From assembly GCF_032854445.1 (NCBI RefSeq), contig NC_088299.1, positions 15,681,608 to 15,745,607 of the forward strand: a stretch of DNA of 64,000 nucleotides, written 5' to 3'. The notes below the pieces were generated by a model. That model made no database searches, was not told where the DNA came from, and saw nothing but the letters and a program-made list of their open reading frames with translations. Within the stretch, counting starts at the first letter, position 1, and every line of letters starts with the position of its first letter. Positions 1-12,482 of the stretch are shown one piece after another. Both the position numbers and the translations under genes were made by a program. Source of the stretch: Liolophura sinensis (lineage: Eukaryota > Mollusca > Polyplacophora > Chitonida > Chitonidae).

Positions 1-3000
1 AGTTTAATAACAATAACAAAGAAGTTGAGCTGATGGGTTTTAAAATGGATTCTGTGTCAATACACATACGTGTACACCTTTAGCACACTTGTTGCTACTT
101 GCAAATACATGTAATGACATAATAAATGAAAGTTTCCATTTTCACAAGTTTAAACAGTTCAGCAATGTGCTGAATATCTAGGATTGTTTTAAACATTAAA
201 AATGTCTACAAACTGTTCAGAAACTGGAAGTTCTGTCAGAAAACAGCCAATAGAAATTTAAAATGTTTAAATGAAAGGAATGCAACCAACACAACTCATT
301 TTGTACATTCTTCTCCGAGCTTGATGATAAACAGCTACATGCAGTTTAATAACAATGACATGTTCACCTCTAGCTCCACTCATTGTGACATGTGCTCCAT
401 CATTGTGCAGTTCTTTGATTTTCCCTTGAAGGTCAAAGTGAAAGAAAGTTAAAAATTGTGAAGTGAGGCTCAACTGACAGACAAATGAAAAATATGAATG
501 AATTCAAAACAGTTTTATATTTTTTCACGAGAGTTAAACGCTGGCTTAATGAACCACATAACTGGTGTACAGGTACTCGAACATCATAAATCTGAGTTCT
601 TCCCATTTTAAATGCAGCTCTTAATCATGGAACAGCTGTTATAATATTCTCAAATGTATGCTTATAATATATTGAAAAAAAAAAAGGTGCTGTGATCAGA
701 GCACCTTGCCGGTGGCAGTATAGTCCATTAAGCCCACCTTACCATTCGAACATTGTTCTGCAAAACATTTTCTAAAAAAAACATAAGTAAACATATTTTT
801 AGAGTTTTCAATGGCTTATGCTGTCTCTAATGTCACTTTCAACATGCTGTTTCACCAGCATCATAATGTATCATGTTTTCCTGTATCAGGCCTATTCTGG
901 CAAAGCCATTCGACAGTGCTGCCTCACTTAATAGCTACAGTTATAATACAGAACACATGCTAATATAAGATCCCGATAAAGAATTATTCGCTCAAAAAAA
1001 CCAAAACAAATGGCATGCCCCCACCCCATCCCCCTTTAAAAAAATTAACAGTTTAATAACTCTTTACATTAACAGTTTGGATAAGCTAAATCACAAACAT
1101 TTCCTGAAAACCCGTCCATACTAAACTGGTCTCGCTATATCCTTACAAAGAGTGCATCATGCTGATGACCATGAATAATCCTATTAATTGACTGTGGCGA
1201 ACATCTAAAGATCAGAGAAATATCATCAGTGATTACAGAGTGTTATTTCAGTAGTGTACAATGTTTGTGATATATATAGAGTCTTTCCTCAGGTGCCTGT
1301 TGGCCATATTCATGGAATCATTATTTCCCGCTTTCGAAATGTTCCACATGACTTCGTACCTTGATTTAGTTGTCTCTACGTGTACAAGTCAGGGCAGATT
1401 CACATTCACAAAAAGTACACCATATAGATTTTACTGGTAAGTATAATGTCAAAACTTTTCAATGCTTGCATCAATCAAGTCTTTGTCGTGATTCAGAGTA
1501 ATTCGTGCTTCACGCTGGTGTCAAATTAAATACCGTTTGGCATCTGAAATGTAATGGGACTTTGGTTTAATACCAAAGCCACCAGAATTCAGCCAAACAA
1601 TGAGTCTACTCCAGTATTAAACTGATTTCACAAATACTAGTATAGCATAAAAATTTCTAAATAAAGAATTTGTATTTATACTGAAGTTGCTTACCTCTAA
1701 TACAGAATCAGCCTTTAGACAAAGCTGCAATGCAAGCTCACAGGGTAGTAGCACTTGTGAGATCTGCAGTATTACTACTGTAGTACCATAACTTCAGTAA
1801 TGTGCTTCCGAATTATACTACACCCTTACTACTGCCAGGAGGTCAAACGACACTGATATATACACTGATATATCTCAGGGGAAGAGCTACTGTCTGCAGG
1901 TGGCAGGTAGATATCCTAATTACAGGTGTGCACAACCTAGTACAAGGGTCTTCTGTAAGTCTTCAATCTTTTCACATGTTTGCATGGTGTTTATTCAGAA
2001 ATATTCTGCAGGCATTATTCTGGTGGAGAGTGGAGTGGGGTGAGGGGTCATAATTCACTTTAACCCCAGTTTATGGAGGTATAATGATAATATGACGCAA
2101 TCTTTGACCCAGCCTTGGCTCAGTAAAACATGAACGCCATATATCTTTATGCAGGGCTTCCTCTGGGTCAGTATTTTTTTTAGCCAGTCACTTTAGCCAC
2201 TCATCAGATTTTGTAGTAAATACTATTTTTCTTTAGCCATACTTCCCTACCGGCCATGACTCTTGTACAGGTCTCCTTCTGTAATTTGTTTTTATCTACC
2301 TTGGTGTAGCTGCTAGAATCAGTTTGGTCTCTTTCAGCTATATCTGGAGTTTATCAAACGTTACATTTGGAACACTTGCCCTTAAAATAATGGACTAACG
2401 CTTGGCAGCATGTTTTTGTTTTTCAAGAAAAAAAAAATCAATCCTTTTTTCAACCTATATGTAGGATCCAGGTAAAATGCAATTTCCTCTATCAGAAAAA
2501 TTTGTTACGAAATTAATTTGTACATTCAGTTTATTTAAATATTATGATCATTACATTGGAGTAACACAGCCTGACAGGAGAAAACCAGACGGTGTACACA
2601 TTTATGCAACGGCACATATTCTGAAACATTTAATTTACTTCAGGTCCAAAAAAAATAGTTTATTAAGTGGAAAAGTTTAAATTTTTCATGGGAGGTAACT
2701 TCATTTACAGGTGTATTTCTACTTTGATTTATTTCCCTTGATAATTTTTTTTTCTACCATTGGCGATGAAAGGAATTCCCCAAAATGCCATGATTCTCAT
2801 TCATTACTTAACAAAAATGATTTAAAGCTTTATTTAATGTAAGTCAACTTACAACAATGCTGAACCCCATTTGTAGATTTCTGTCAAGTAATCGCCATAC
2901 AACTGTGTTGTTGTTGTTTGCGGAGATGAGGCTTGAAATAAAAGTAAGTGGATTCTTTTCATAAGAAAAATTGCGAAAATCTGCTAAAAACCCCAGAAAC

Positions 3001-3600
3001 CTCTCATGGTAGATTTTGTATAATGTTTGCATTTTTTCTCAAGTAAATAGATTTGTTGCCAAAAACATTCGCATTTATTCAAATTTTATCTCCATTTCAA
3101 AAAATTGTTCTAAATCTGCAACAATGGCAAGTGCCAGCGGAAGCCCTGATTATGGAAGACTTATCAGCGAGCTCCCAATTTATAGACTCAGCGGTCCCAG
3201 AAGTTTGGGATAAACTAAGATTTTCAAGGAGTTTCCAGGACTATTGGCCTTTTTTAAGGACTTTCAAGTACTTGAAAATGAAATTGTATTTTTCAAGCAC
3301 TTTCAAGGACTGTGTGCACCCTGTAAGATGACAAACACACCCAATAACAATCAATAACTACATGTATACAATTACCAAACCCAGTTTACAATGGTATATT
3401 GTAAGTAAGCATGAACAGATGTATAGAATAACAACTGTTAGACATTGTTTGTTAGATGGAGGAAATGCTGGAATATCAAATTTTCATCTGGCCATATCTT
3501 TAGACAAATGAGGGTATTTATTTGGGTCAGTGTTATTGTTGCGGTCGAAAGTCAAACAGAACCTGTTTTGACTGGTCAGACCTCCCCAATGCTTATCACT
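1..3600. other. Left-edge AT-rich non-coding sequence
   Basis: No gene recognised on either strand. A minus-strand open stretch at about 267-440 begins after a possible acceptor but matches nothing I know. At about 3200-3330 there is a patch rich in CAAGGACT / TTTCAAG words that looks like a dispersed repeat. Confidence 0.4.
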
Positions 3601-3625
3601 GAGTACACATACATGTATTTCTAGT

Positions 3626-3850
3626 GTGCTGGTGACCAACACAAAGCTTGGTGATGACAAGCACACTTGAGTACAGGCAGAACTCCTGTACTTCTCTGTG
3701 TGCTGGTGACCAAACAAAGCTTGGTGATGCCAAATACACTTGGGTACAGACAGAACTCCTGTGCTTCTCTGTGTGCTGGTGACCAAACAAAGCTTGGTGA
3801 TACCAAATACACTTGGGTACAGACAGAACTCCTGTGCTTCTCTTGTGTGC
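3626..3850. repeat. 73-74-bp tandem repeat, 3 copies
   Basis: GTGCTGGTGACCAA recurs at 3626, 3700, 3773 and 3847 (spacing 74, 73, 74). Each unit also holds AAAGCTTGGTGAT and CAGAACTCCTGT. It directly abuts the 45-bp minisatellite. Confidence 0.9.
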
Positions 3851-3856
3851 TGGTGA

Positions 3857-5800
3857 CCATCCACCTATGTCAATGGTTTACTCTGGACACTCCAGTTTCC
3901 TCCATCCACCTATGTCAATGGTTTACTCTGGACACTCCAGTTTCCTCCATCCACCTATGTCAATGGTTTACTCTGGACACTCCAGTTTCCTCCATCCACC
4001 TATGCCAATGGTTTACTCTGGACACTCCAGTTTCCTCCATCCACCTATGTCAATGGTTAACTCTGGACACTCCAGTTTCCTCCATCCACCTATGTCAATG
4101 GTTTACTCTGGGCATTACAGTTTCCTCCATCCACCTATGTCAATGGTTAACTCTAGACAATCCAGTTTCCTCCATCCACCTATGTCAATGGTTTACTCTG
4201 GACACTCCAGTTTCCTCCATCCACCTATGTCAATGGTTTACTCTGGGCATTACAACTTCCTCCATCCACCTATGTCAATGGTTTACTCTGGGCATTACTG
4301 TTTCCTCCATCCACCTATGTCAATGGTTTTACTCTGGACACTCCAGTTTCCTCGATCCACCTATGTCAATGGTTTACTCTGGACACTCCAGTTTCCTCGA
4401 TCCACCTATGTCAATGGTTTACTCTGGACACTCCAGTTTCCTCGATCCACCTATGTCAATGGTTAGCTCTGGACAATCCAGTTTCCTCCATCCACCTATG
4501 TCAATGGTTTACTCTGGACACTCCAGTTTCCTCCATCCACCTATGTCAATGGTTAACTCTGGACACTCCAGTTTCCTCCATCCACCTATGTCAATGGTTT
4601 ACTCTGGGCATTACAGTTTCCTCCATCCACCTATGTCCATGGTTTTACTCTGGACACTCCAGTTTCCTCCATCCACCTATGTCAATGGTTTACTCTGGGC
4701 ATTACAGTTTCCTCCATCCACCCATGTCAATGGTTTACTCTGGGCATTACAGTTTCCTCCATCCACCTATGTCAATGGTTAACTCTGGACACTCCAGTTT
4801 CCTCCATCCACCTATGTCAATGGTTTACTCTGGGCATTACAGTTTCCTCCATCCACCTATGTCAATGGTTTACTCTGGACACTCCAGTTTCCTCCATCCA
4901 CCTATGTCAATGGTTTACTCTGGGCATTACAGTTTCCTCCATCCACCTATGTCAATGGTTTACTCTGGACACTCCAGTTTCCTCCATCCACCTATGCCAA
5001 TGGTTTACTCTGGACACTCCAGTTTCCTCCATCCACCTATGTCAATGGTTAACTCTGGACAATCCACTTTCTTCCATCCACCTATGTCAATGGTTTACTC
5101 TGGGCATTACTGTTTCCTCCATCCACCTATGTCAATGGTTTACTCTGGACAATCCAGTTTCCTCCATCCACCTATGTCAATGGTTTACTCTGGGCATTAC
5201 AGTTTACTCTGGACACTCCAGTTTCCTCCATCCACCTATGTCAATGGTTTACTCTGGACACTCCAGTTTCCTCCATCCACCCATGTCAATGGTTTACTCT
5301 GGGCATTACTGTTTCCTCCATCCACCTATGTCAATGGTTTACTCTGGGCACTCCAGTTTCCTCCATACACCTATGTCAATGGTTTACTCTGGACACTCCA
5401 GTTTCCTCCATCCACCTATGTCAATGGTTTTACTGTGGACAATCCAGTTTCCTCCATCCACCTATGTCAATGGTTTACTCTGGGCATTACAGTTTCCTCC
5501 ATCCACCTATGTCAATGGTTTACTCTGGACACTCCAGTTTCCTCCATCCACCTATGTCAATGGTTTACTCTGGACACTCCAGTTTCCTCCATCCACCTAT
5601 GTCAATGGTTTTACTCTGGACAATCCAGTTTCCTCCATCCACCTATGTCAATGGTTTACTCTGGGCATTACAGTTTACTCTGGACACTCCAGTTTCCTCC
5701 ATCCACCTATGTCAATGGTTTACCCTGGACACTCCAGTTTCCTCCATCCACCTATGTCAATGGTTTACTGTGGATGCTCCAGTTTCCTCCACCGAATCTG
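3857..5800. repeat. 45-bp minisatellite, about 43 copies
   Basis: The core is TCCATCCACCTATGTCAATG followed by GTTTACTCTGGACACTCCAG and TTTCC. Variants alternate GGACACTCC / GGGCATTAC / GGACAATCC. The period is a multiple of three, so several frames stay open for hundreds of codons. There is no start context, splice signal or amino-acid-level conservation to support a protein. Confidence 0.95.
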
Positions 5801-8800
5801 ATCAGTGGTTTACTTTAAGCATTCCAGTCTCATCAAAAAACAGGACAAAAACACAAATATATTTTGTACAACTCTGGCAACATACATATACAACATATTC
5901 TACCATGTTATCTACAACATGGAAAAGTATGTGATAAACATGAACATGACCTCCTCGAAATGTCAATCAAGAACACCCAGTTCACCAATTATAAGCTGTA
6001 CTGTTGCAGATAGGTCAACAGGGTGTTCCACACATTGGTTACAAATGTTTAATCTTTCTATACTGTCATGATGTGACAACTGCTTTCACTGGGAATGGAA
6101 TGAAAAGTAATGCTGTCATGAGAAGGGGTGATGGGAAATCTGTTGTGAAGGATCCTTTCATTGATTGATAGGTAAAAAACTAAAGCAACAAGTCACACAA
6201 CTGGGTACAATTGTACATATTAGTAGGGGTGTTATCTCCCTTTGTGAACACACAATAAAACTACATATAGGATTACAGCCTATATTCTGTGTTGTCTACT
6301 TCTCTTCACTGAACACCCTAAACTGTCTTCACTAAACACCGAAAGTGTATAACAATAAGTTTTAAATGCAAATGATGAAAATGTTAAATGTGCATTCTTG
6401 ATGTTTCCAAGTTAATTTCGTTGTTTTTGTGCGAAGATAAAGTAGTCATTATTATTAATACTGAAAGTGTAATGTTTTTTACACTTTAAATACTATACAT
6501 ACAATTCATGAGATCTGCCACCAGATTTTAATAACAATATTTCATCCATAAAAATGGCTAAAATCTGGCATTTAAATTTGGTAAATTTTCAGATCATGAA
6601 ATATTTTGCTGGTGAAGAAATTTTCCCATATACGCCAGTCAGTGGTCAGATTCGGGGGTGGGGAAACTGGAGCGACCAAAGGCAACCGGCGCCCAAAGGC
6701 AAACGGTGCCCTTCAGCAGATACATGTGCCTAACTGATCTCATGGCTAGAACTATCAGAAAATCTGTTCATTCCTTATTCGTCAGATACCAACATTGGAA
6801 ATTTTCAGACACTGCTCAAGTATGTCCTTATTACAGTTCAGACTACAAGTAGCGAGTGCAGAGCAAATACCAACAATCATGCAGGCACATGGATGCAGTG
6901 CTACTCAGGTCTCATCACATGACCTTTGCTTTCCAACACAATGTTTTCTTTTGTTTTCAGTGAGGTGTATAGAGCCAATGGAAGTGGGATTGGGATTGGG
7001 GGGAGAGGGTCTGGAAGATATGGTGTAAGACACATGTCTGACCTTGTGTCATCCTTGGACTTTTAAGCCGGGATGGGGGGTTGCAGGGGAGGGTAGGGGA
7101 TGGGAACTAACTCAGACATTAATATGTTGTGTACCACTTGTCCAGATACTTAACCTCAGGCACATACATTTCTGATGAATACACGTGCAATCTCACGACT
7201 GGTATTTTAGCTTTTCTCAGCAGTTACACTTCGGCGATAGCATACAGACACGTGTGATGCAAACAGGTAGTACATGTGCATGTTGGTGTATGGGAGTTTG
7301 TATGAAATCTACCATGTACAGGATGTACAGGATCTAGATATCTAGCCAGCATATATGTAGAACATAAAGCATTCAATACCTCCAACTTCACTCACCTGCA
7401 GCAGTGGTTAGCACATTACCAGGTGAAAGATAACATGGGGAAAAGTAAAGTGTAATGCATGACAATGGACAATTCATTTTGAGAGCTACAGCTGACATTT
7501 ACGTAACAAACTACACAGAATACATATGAAGTGTGAAGGAGAAAAGAGCGTAGTTTTGGATTTATGAGGCAATGAAACAGAGTTTTGTATTAACTTCTTA
7601 GTTATACAATGTTTACCAGCAAAATGCCAAATGCACTGAAGTCTACCGTGTGAAAATTCATCTGTCACCAATCCTAGTATACAAGTAAATGTAAAGCTGA
7701 AGTGTTGATCATTCGTCTGTAGACAGAACAGAAGATTCTGCCTAACTTTAAATCCAGCAGCCATTGTATCATTCATGTAAACGACAAAGTGCTCATCAGT
7801 TACATGTACCAAGCTTCAATTACATGTATCAAACTTACTATTCAGAATGAAGAACTAGTTGTGTTCAAAAAAGTGTGCAAAATGTAATGTCGTCATGACG
7901 GACAAACTGGCAAGGGATAAATATATAGTGCCATCCGTGTACGTGGCTGAACATCAAAAATGTGGTTGTCCTTTGGGATCAATTTAGAATACCAGAAACA
8001 TTACCTGTATGTATAATTATCTTGTTCACATCTAAATGTAGTGTATGAACATGCAGTTACATGTATTTACATGACAGTTCATTGGGTTCGTGGTATAGGG
8101 ATGTCCATCAATTAGGCAAAACCAAATATTTGTCATTCTTATCAATGTAGTTTCAGCTTGGTGAACAATTGCATATCCAGGTGAATGGTTTGCTTGGACA
8201 GTTTTGAGTTTGCTTACATGTATGCTTTCTTATGGTTTAATAACAGCTAGAACCACGAACAACACTGTAACTGTCTGTCTGGCAGACTCAGGTGTCATTC
8301 ACTCTCTGGAACATACACCATACCACTAATATAAACACACCAGACAAGACATCCCCCATCTTGTTATCTGTTAACTTTTCAAGTATAGTATAACATTTTT
8401 CCATCAAGTAATTCATACAAAATCTGAAATGCCACTGGAATTATCACCTGTTTGAAGTCCACTACCAAGGTATAATTACGGTCACAAACAATAAAATGAC
8501 ATACCTGTATTCATGTGTTCTTTTGGATCCAACAAGAAGCAGTTGTCGTAAATTTAAGAACTAACGTAAGCTGGTTAAGTTCAAAAACTTGAAAGTGGCA
8601 GCCACTGTTTAGAACCAGTTAAAAAACAGATCACAGAGAGAGTAAACTTTCTGAAGACTGCACAATGCCAACATAAGGCCGGCAATTACAGCCTGGATGA
8701 CAACACAGACTTTCTTAAAGTCGATGATAATCTCCAGTAGGATGAATTGCATTTTATACGTAACTATTTCGAACCAATTAAGCCTCCATACAACAATAGA

Positions 8801-10020
8801 TGTGTAAATTACGAGTAAAATACGATAATGGCTAGTTTTTATTTTCCTGGAGACATTTAGCTGATCAGACGGCTTACTTGATCTATTCCCTTATGCTCAA
8901 GGGGGAATGTAAAAGTACAAATTAGATATTCATCTTCATGCAAGTCTTCGGTACCTTTGTGATCCAGTCATTTAAGATCCAGCTTGCTCTTGCACCTGAG
9001 GGTCTTGCTTGTAAAGGGAAATATGCTCTATCCTCGTCGCTACTGAAGTGAGGTGTGGGCGTTCACGTATGTGTAGATCTATATCTTTATTAAATACTGA
9101 TCAACTACGATAAGACATTTTCACCAGAATCCCTCTTTTAGTTCAGTGATATCTTACCATTGCCATGTCTGCATGCACCTGTCTAAGTACATGTACATGT
9201 ATATATAGCAAAATGATGCCTATGGCAGTCTATGATTGAATGTCGAACTTCATAACGTTGTGTACATAACTGCTCACCCACTGCTGCCAGCGCCATGCAT
9301 AAGATACCATCTAACAAACGCCTTCAGGACCAAAGATAAATTCAGGTGTGATGCAGAAATGGTTCAAACCACAAAAATTCATCTGTAATGTGGTATAACA
9401 CAAGCATTAAGTTTTACATCGGTCTAGTTGTATGTACAGCTATTTGTTGAAAGCAAGTGCAGTATATACTGAATACAACAGTTCCACAATTAACCTATGT
9501 CTGCTGAACTTCCTGCGAGAATGCTTGTGCAAATTTTGCAAAAGTAAGATGGTCCATCCTATGGAGCCCCAACCTTGCTTGATAGTTTTATTTTCCAGAC
9601 ATTGGCCTTGTGGAGCCTCTGCTCCCACAGAGTCTGCAGACACTCCAAGTGTTAAGTCACTCTTTCTCTCACTTTGCTCTCTGTCAGATATTCTCATACT
9701 CATCAGCCTCATCGCACCTACATGTAACATTACCTCAAATTTCTGAACCAATCACACCAGCCTACTCTATGAAAACATTGTAATAAATTGCGAAATCTGT
9801 TTTCAGAGCAACTGTATTAACTATTAACAAGCTCCTGCTTAGAAATGCATGGCTAAGGTATTGATTTCTTCTAATGGTTTCTGCATTTGTCACAGATGAG
9901 GAATGAAATGTTGCATTTATTACTTTCTAGTAACTTGTAACCATACCAAGAAAATGTATTAATGTACATAGTTTGTATCTGTTACTGGTATGTAGAAAAA
10001 ACTGAAGACTGATGCCAAAG
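5801..10020. other. Non-coding interval, no gene recognised
   Basis: AT-rich sequence with frequent ACATGTA words and no recognisable exon. G-rich purine runs occur at 6990-7110 (for example GGGATTGGGGGGAGAGGG). Confidence 0.4.
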
Positions 10021-10027
10021 GTAGCAC

Positions 10028-10833
10028 GCTGGTATACTATGTGTGTTACAGTAAGTAATGGTGACACGCTGGAATACTGTGTGTGTTACAGTAAGTAATG
10101 GCGACATGCTGGTATACTGTGTGTGTTACAGTGAGTAATGGTGAAATGCTGGTATACTGTGTGTGTTACAGTAAGTAATGGTGACATGCTGGTATACTGT
10201 GCGTGTTACAGTAAGTAATGGTGACATGCTGGTATACTGTGCGTGTTACAGTAAGTAATGGCTACATGCTGGTATACTGCGTGTGTTACAGTGAGTAATG
10301 GTGAAATGCTGGTATACTGTGTGTGTTACAGTAAGTAATGGTGACATGCTGGTATACTGTGCGTGTTACAGTAAGTAATGGTGACATGCTGGTATACTGT
10401 GCGTGTTACAGTAAGTAATGGCTACATGCTGGTATACTGTGCGTGTTACAGTAAGTAATGGTGACATGCTGGTATACTGCGTGTGTTACAGTAAGTAATG
10501 GTGACATGCTGGTATACTGTGCGTGTTACAGTAAGTAATGGCTACATGCTGGTATACTGTGTGTGTTACAGTATGTAATGGCGACATGCTGGTATACTGT
10601 GTGTCTTACAGTATGTAATGGCGACATGCTGGTATACTGTGTGTGTTACAGTATGCAATGGCTACATGCTGGTATGCTGTGTGTGTTACAGTATGTAATG
10701 GCGACATGCTGGTATACTGTGCGTGTTACAGTATGCAATGGCTACATGCTGGTATACTGTGTGTGATACAGTATGTAATGGGACATGCTGGTATACTGTG
10801 TGTGTTACAGTATGTAATGGCTACATGCTGGTA
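10028..10833. repeat. 40-bp minisatellite carrying GTAAGT in most units, about 20 copies
   Basis: The unit contains GTGTGTTACAGTAAGTAATG, then GTGACATGCTGGTATACTGT. From 10565 onward the core shifts to ACAGTATGTAATG or ACAGTATGCAATG, so the array has a directional variant gradient. One unit near 10780 has lost a base. Confidence 0.95.
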
Positions 10834-11906
10834 ATAACAAAAAGAGCCAGAAAACAAAATTTAATAAAAAGAAGTGGGGATATGCATGTTGCTTCAATAC
10901 AGCAACTGTTAACAGAATACAGAAGTGATTAAGAGTCTAACAGCACAAAACAAAACAAAAAGTATTTCAGAACATAGAGACACCCCAAAATAAAAAGTAC
11001 AGCATTTAATACAGAACCAGTAAAGATGCTTAAACAAAGAAAAAAGAAGGCATTTCAGAGCCCAGAAGCCCAAAACAAGAAAAGTGAGAAAGGATAGCAG
11101 CCCTACATGTACATCAAACAGATATTTATTTATTTATTTGGACAGTGTTTATAAAGTTTTCATGAATTTTCTACTTTATGATGATGATGGTCTTACTTAT
11201 TGGTGGAAGAAAGCAAAGTAACAGAAGTACCTCTAGTACACCTTTTATCAGGTATCTGACAAACTTCTAGAGTTATTTCCTGAGTCATTTCACCAAGACC
11301 TGGATTTGAGCCACCGACTATGTGAAGACCTGAGTGAAGTTCATCAGCATTAGCAAAGCCAATGGTTTCAAGCAGCCTGAAGGAATGTACACAGCCTGAA
11401 GTACACAAGTACTTGCATATTCTGTAGCTGGGAAATGTGCCTTAGCATGTACATGTTCGTCTGCTGTAATGCAACAGGCTTTAAGTAATAAAAATGCTTA
11501 TTTTGTAACAGGAGAATGTAAAACCATCTCCAAAATAGCAGGCTTAGAATCAACAAATCTTCCACCTGTCAGCAGTCTGCTACCTGCACGTGTAGCAAGC
11601 TTGCCCAACATGTGCACATATCTGTGTTATACCTGAAAGTTTTAGTTTGTGTATGCCTGAGGTCCGTGTACATGTTAATACACGCAGCTATATGTGTGTA
11701 CATGTACAGTGTCTACATCATGTGTGGAACTTAATTCTAGCCTGTGTACACCTTATACATGTACCGTATTTCCAGCTTGTGCTGGATTGTAAAATAGCAA
11801 TACCTGACATGTGCATGGGTGTACCTGTAATTATCCCAGCTTGTAACATAGCATATGTCTGTGTACATGTAATACCAGTGAATTTCTGGCCTATCATATA
11901 ATAATA
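10834..11906. other. Non-coding interval between minisatellites
   Basis: A-rich stretch to 11100, then mixed sequence. A minus-strand open frame at 11193-11373 follows a plausible acceptor (ATTCCTTCAG) and ends in TAA, but I recognise no family. GGCTCAAATCC on the minus strand inside it resembles a Pol III B box, so an old SINE is an alternative. Confidence 0.3.
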
Positions 11907-12482
11907 TGGACGTAAATGTGGACTGGAGTAATTGCATGGACTGATTTAAATGTGGATTGGAGTAACTGTATGGACTGATGTAAATGTGGACTAGAGTAAC
12001 TATGCTCTGATGCAGATGTGTACTGGGGTGACTGTATGGACTGTAAATGTAGGCTGGAGTGACTGTATGGACTGATTTAAATGTGGATTGGAGTAACTGT
12101 ATGGACTGATGTAAATGTGGACTGGAGTAACTGTATGGACTGATGCAGATGTCTACTAGGGTGACTGTATAAATGTAGACTGGAGTGACTGTATGGACTG
12201 ATGCAAATGTGGACTGGAGTAACTGTATGGACTGATGCAAATGTGGACTGGAGCAACTGTATGTACTGATGCAAATGTGGACTGGAGTAACTGTATGGAC
12301 TGATGCAAATGTGGACTGGAGCAACTGTACGGACAGAAGCAAATGTACACTGGAATTGAATGTCTGGACTGATGCAAATGTTCGTTGGAATGACTGTATG
12401 GACTGATGCAATTGTGGACTAGAGTGAATACATGGACTGATGCAAATGTTTATTGGAGAGACTGGACATTGTATGGACTGAT
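11907..12482 (+). repeat. 34-bp minisatellite, family D, copy block 1
   Basis: Units of GGACTGATGCAAATGTGGAC followed by TGGAGTAACTGTAT, about 16 copies with indels. The same family recurs at 15440-16495 and, inverted, at 17345-17940. Confidence 0.92.

Noticed and set aside
267-440. Minus-strand open stretch with NDGAHVTMSGARGEHV
   Set aside because: It looks somewhat protein-like after a possible acceptor, but no family is recognised and the window edge prevents a test.
3667-5934. Several open frames of 150-380 codons on the plus strand
   Set aside because: They are created by the 45-bp repeat, whose period is divisible by three, and several frames are open at once. No splice, start or conservation evidence.
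7486-7812. Minus-strand frame with HFAGKHCITKKL, like a matrin-type finger's second half
   Set aside because: No C-x2-C pair at the required distance upstream, so it cannot be the missing ZMAT3 finger.
10028-10833. Regular repeats that could be mistaken for a CRISPR array
   Set aside because: The units are contiguous with no unique spacers, and the genome is eukaryotic.
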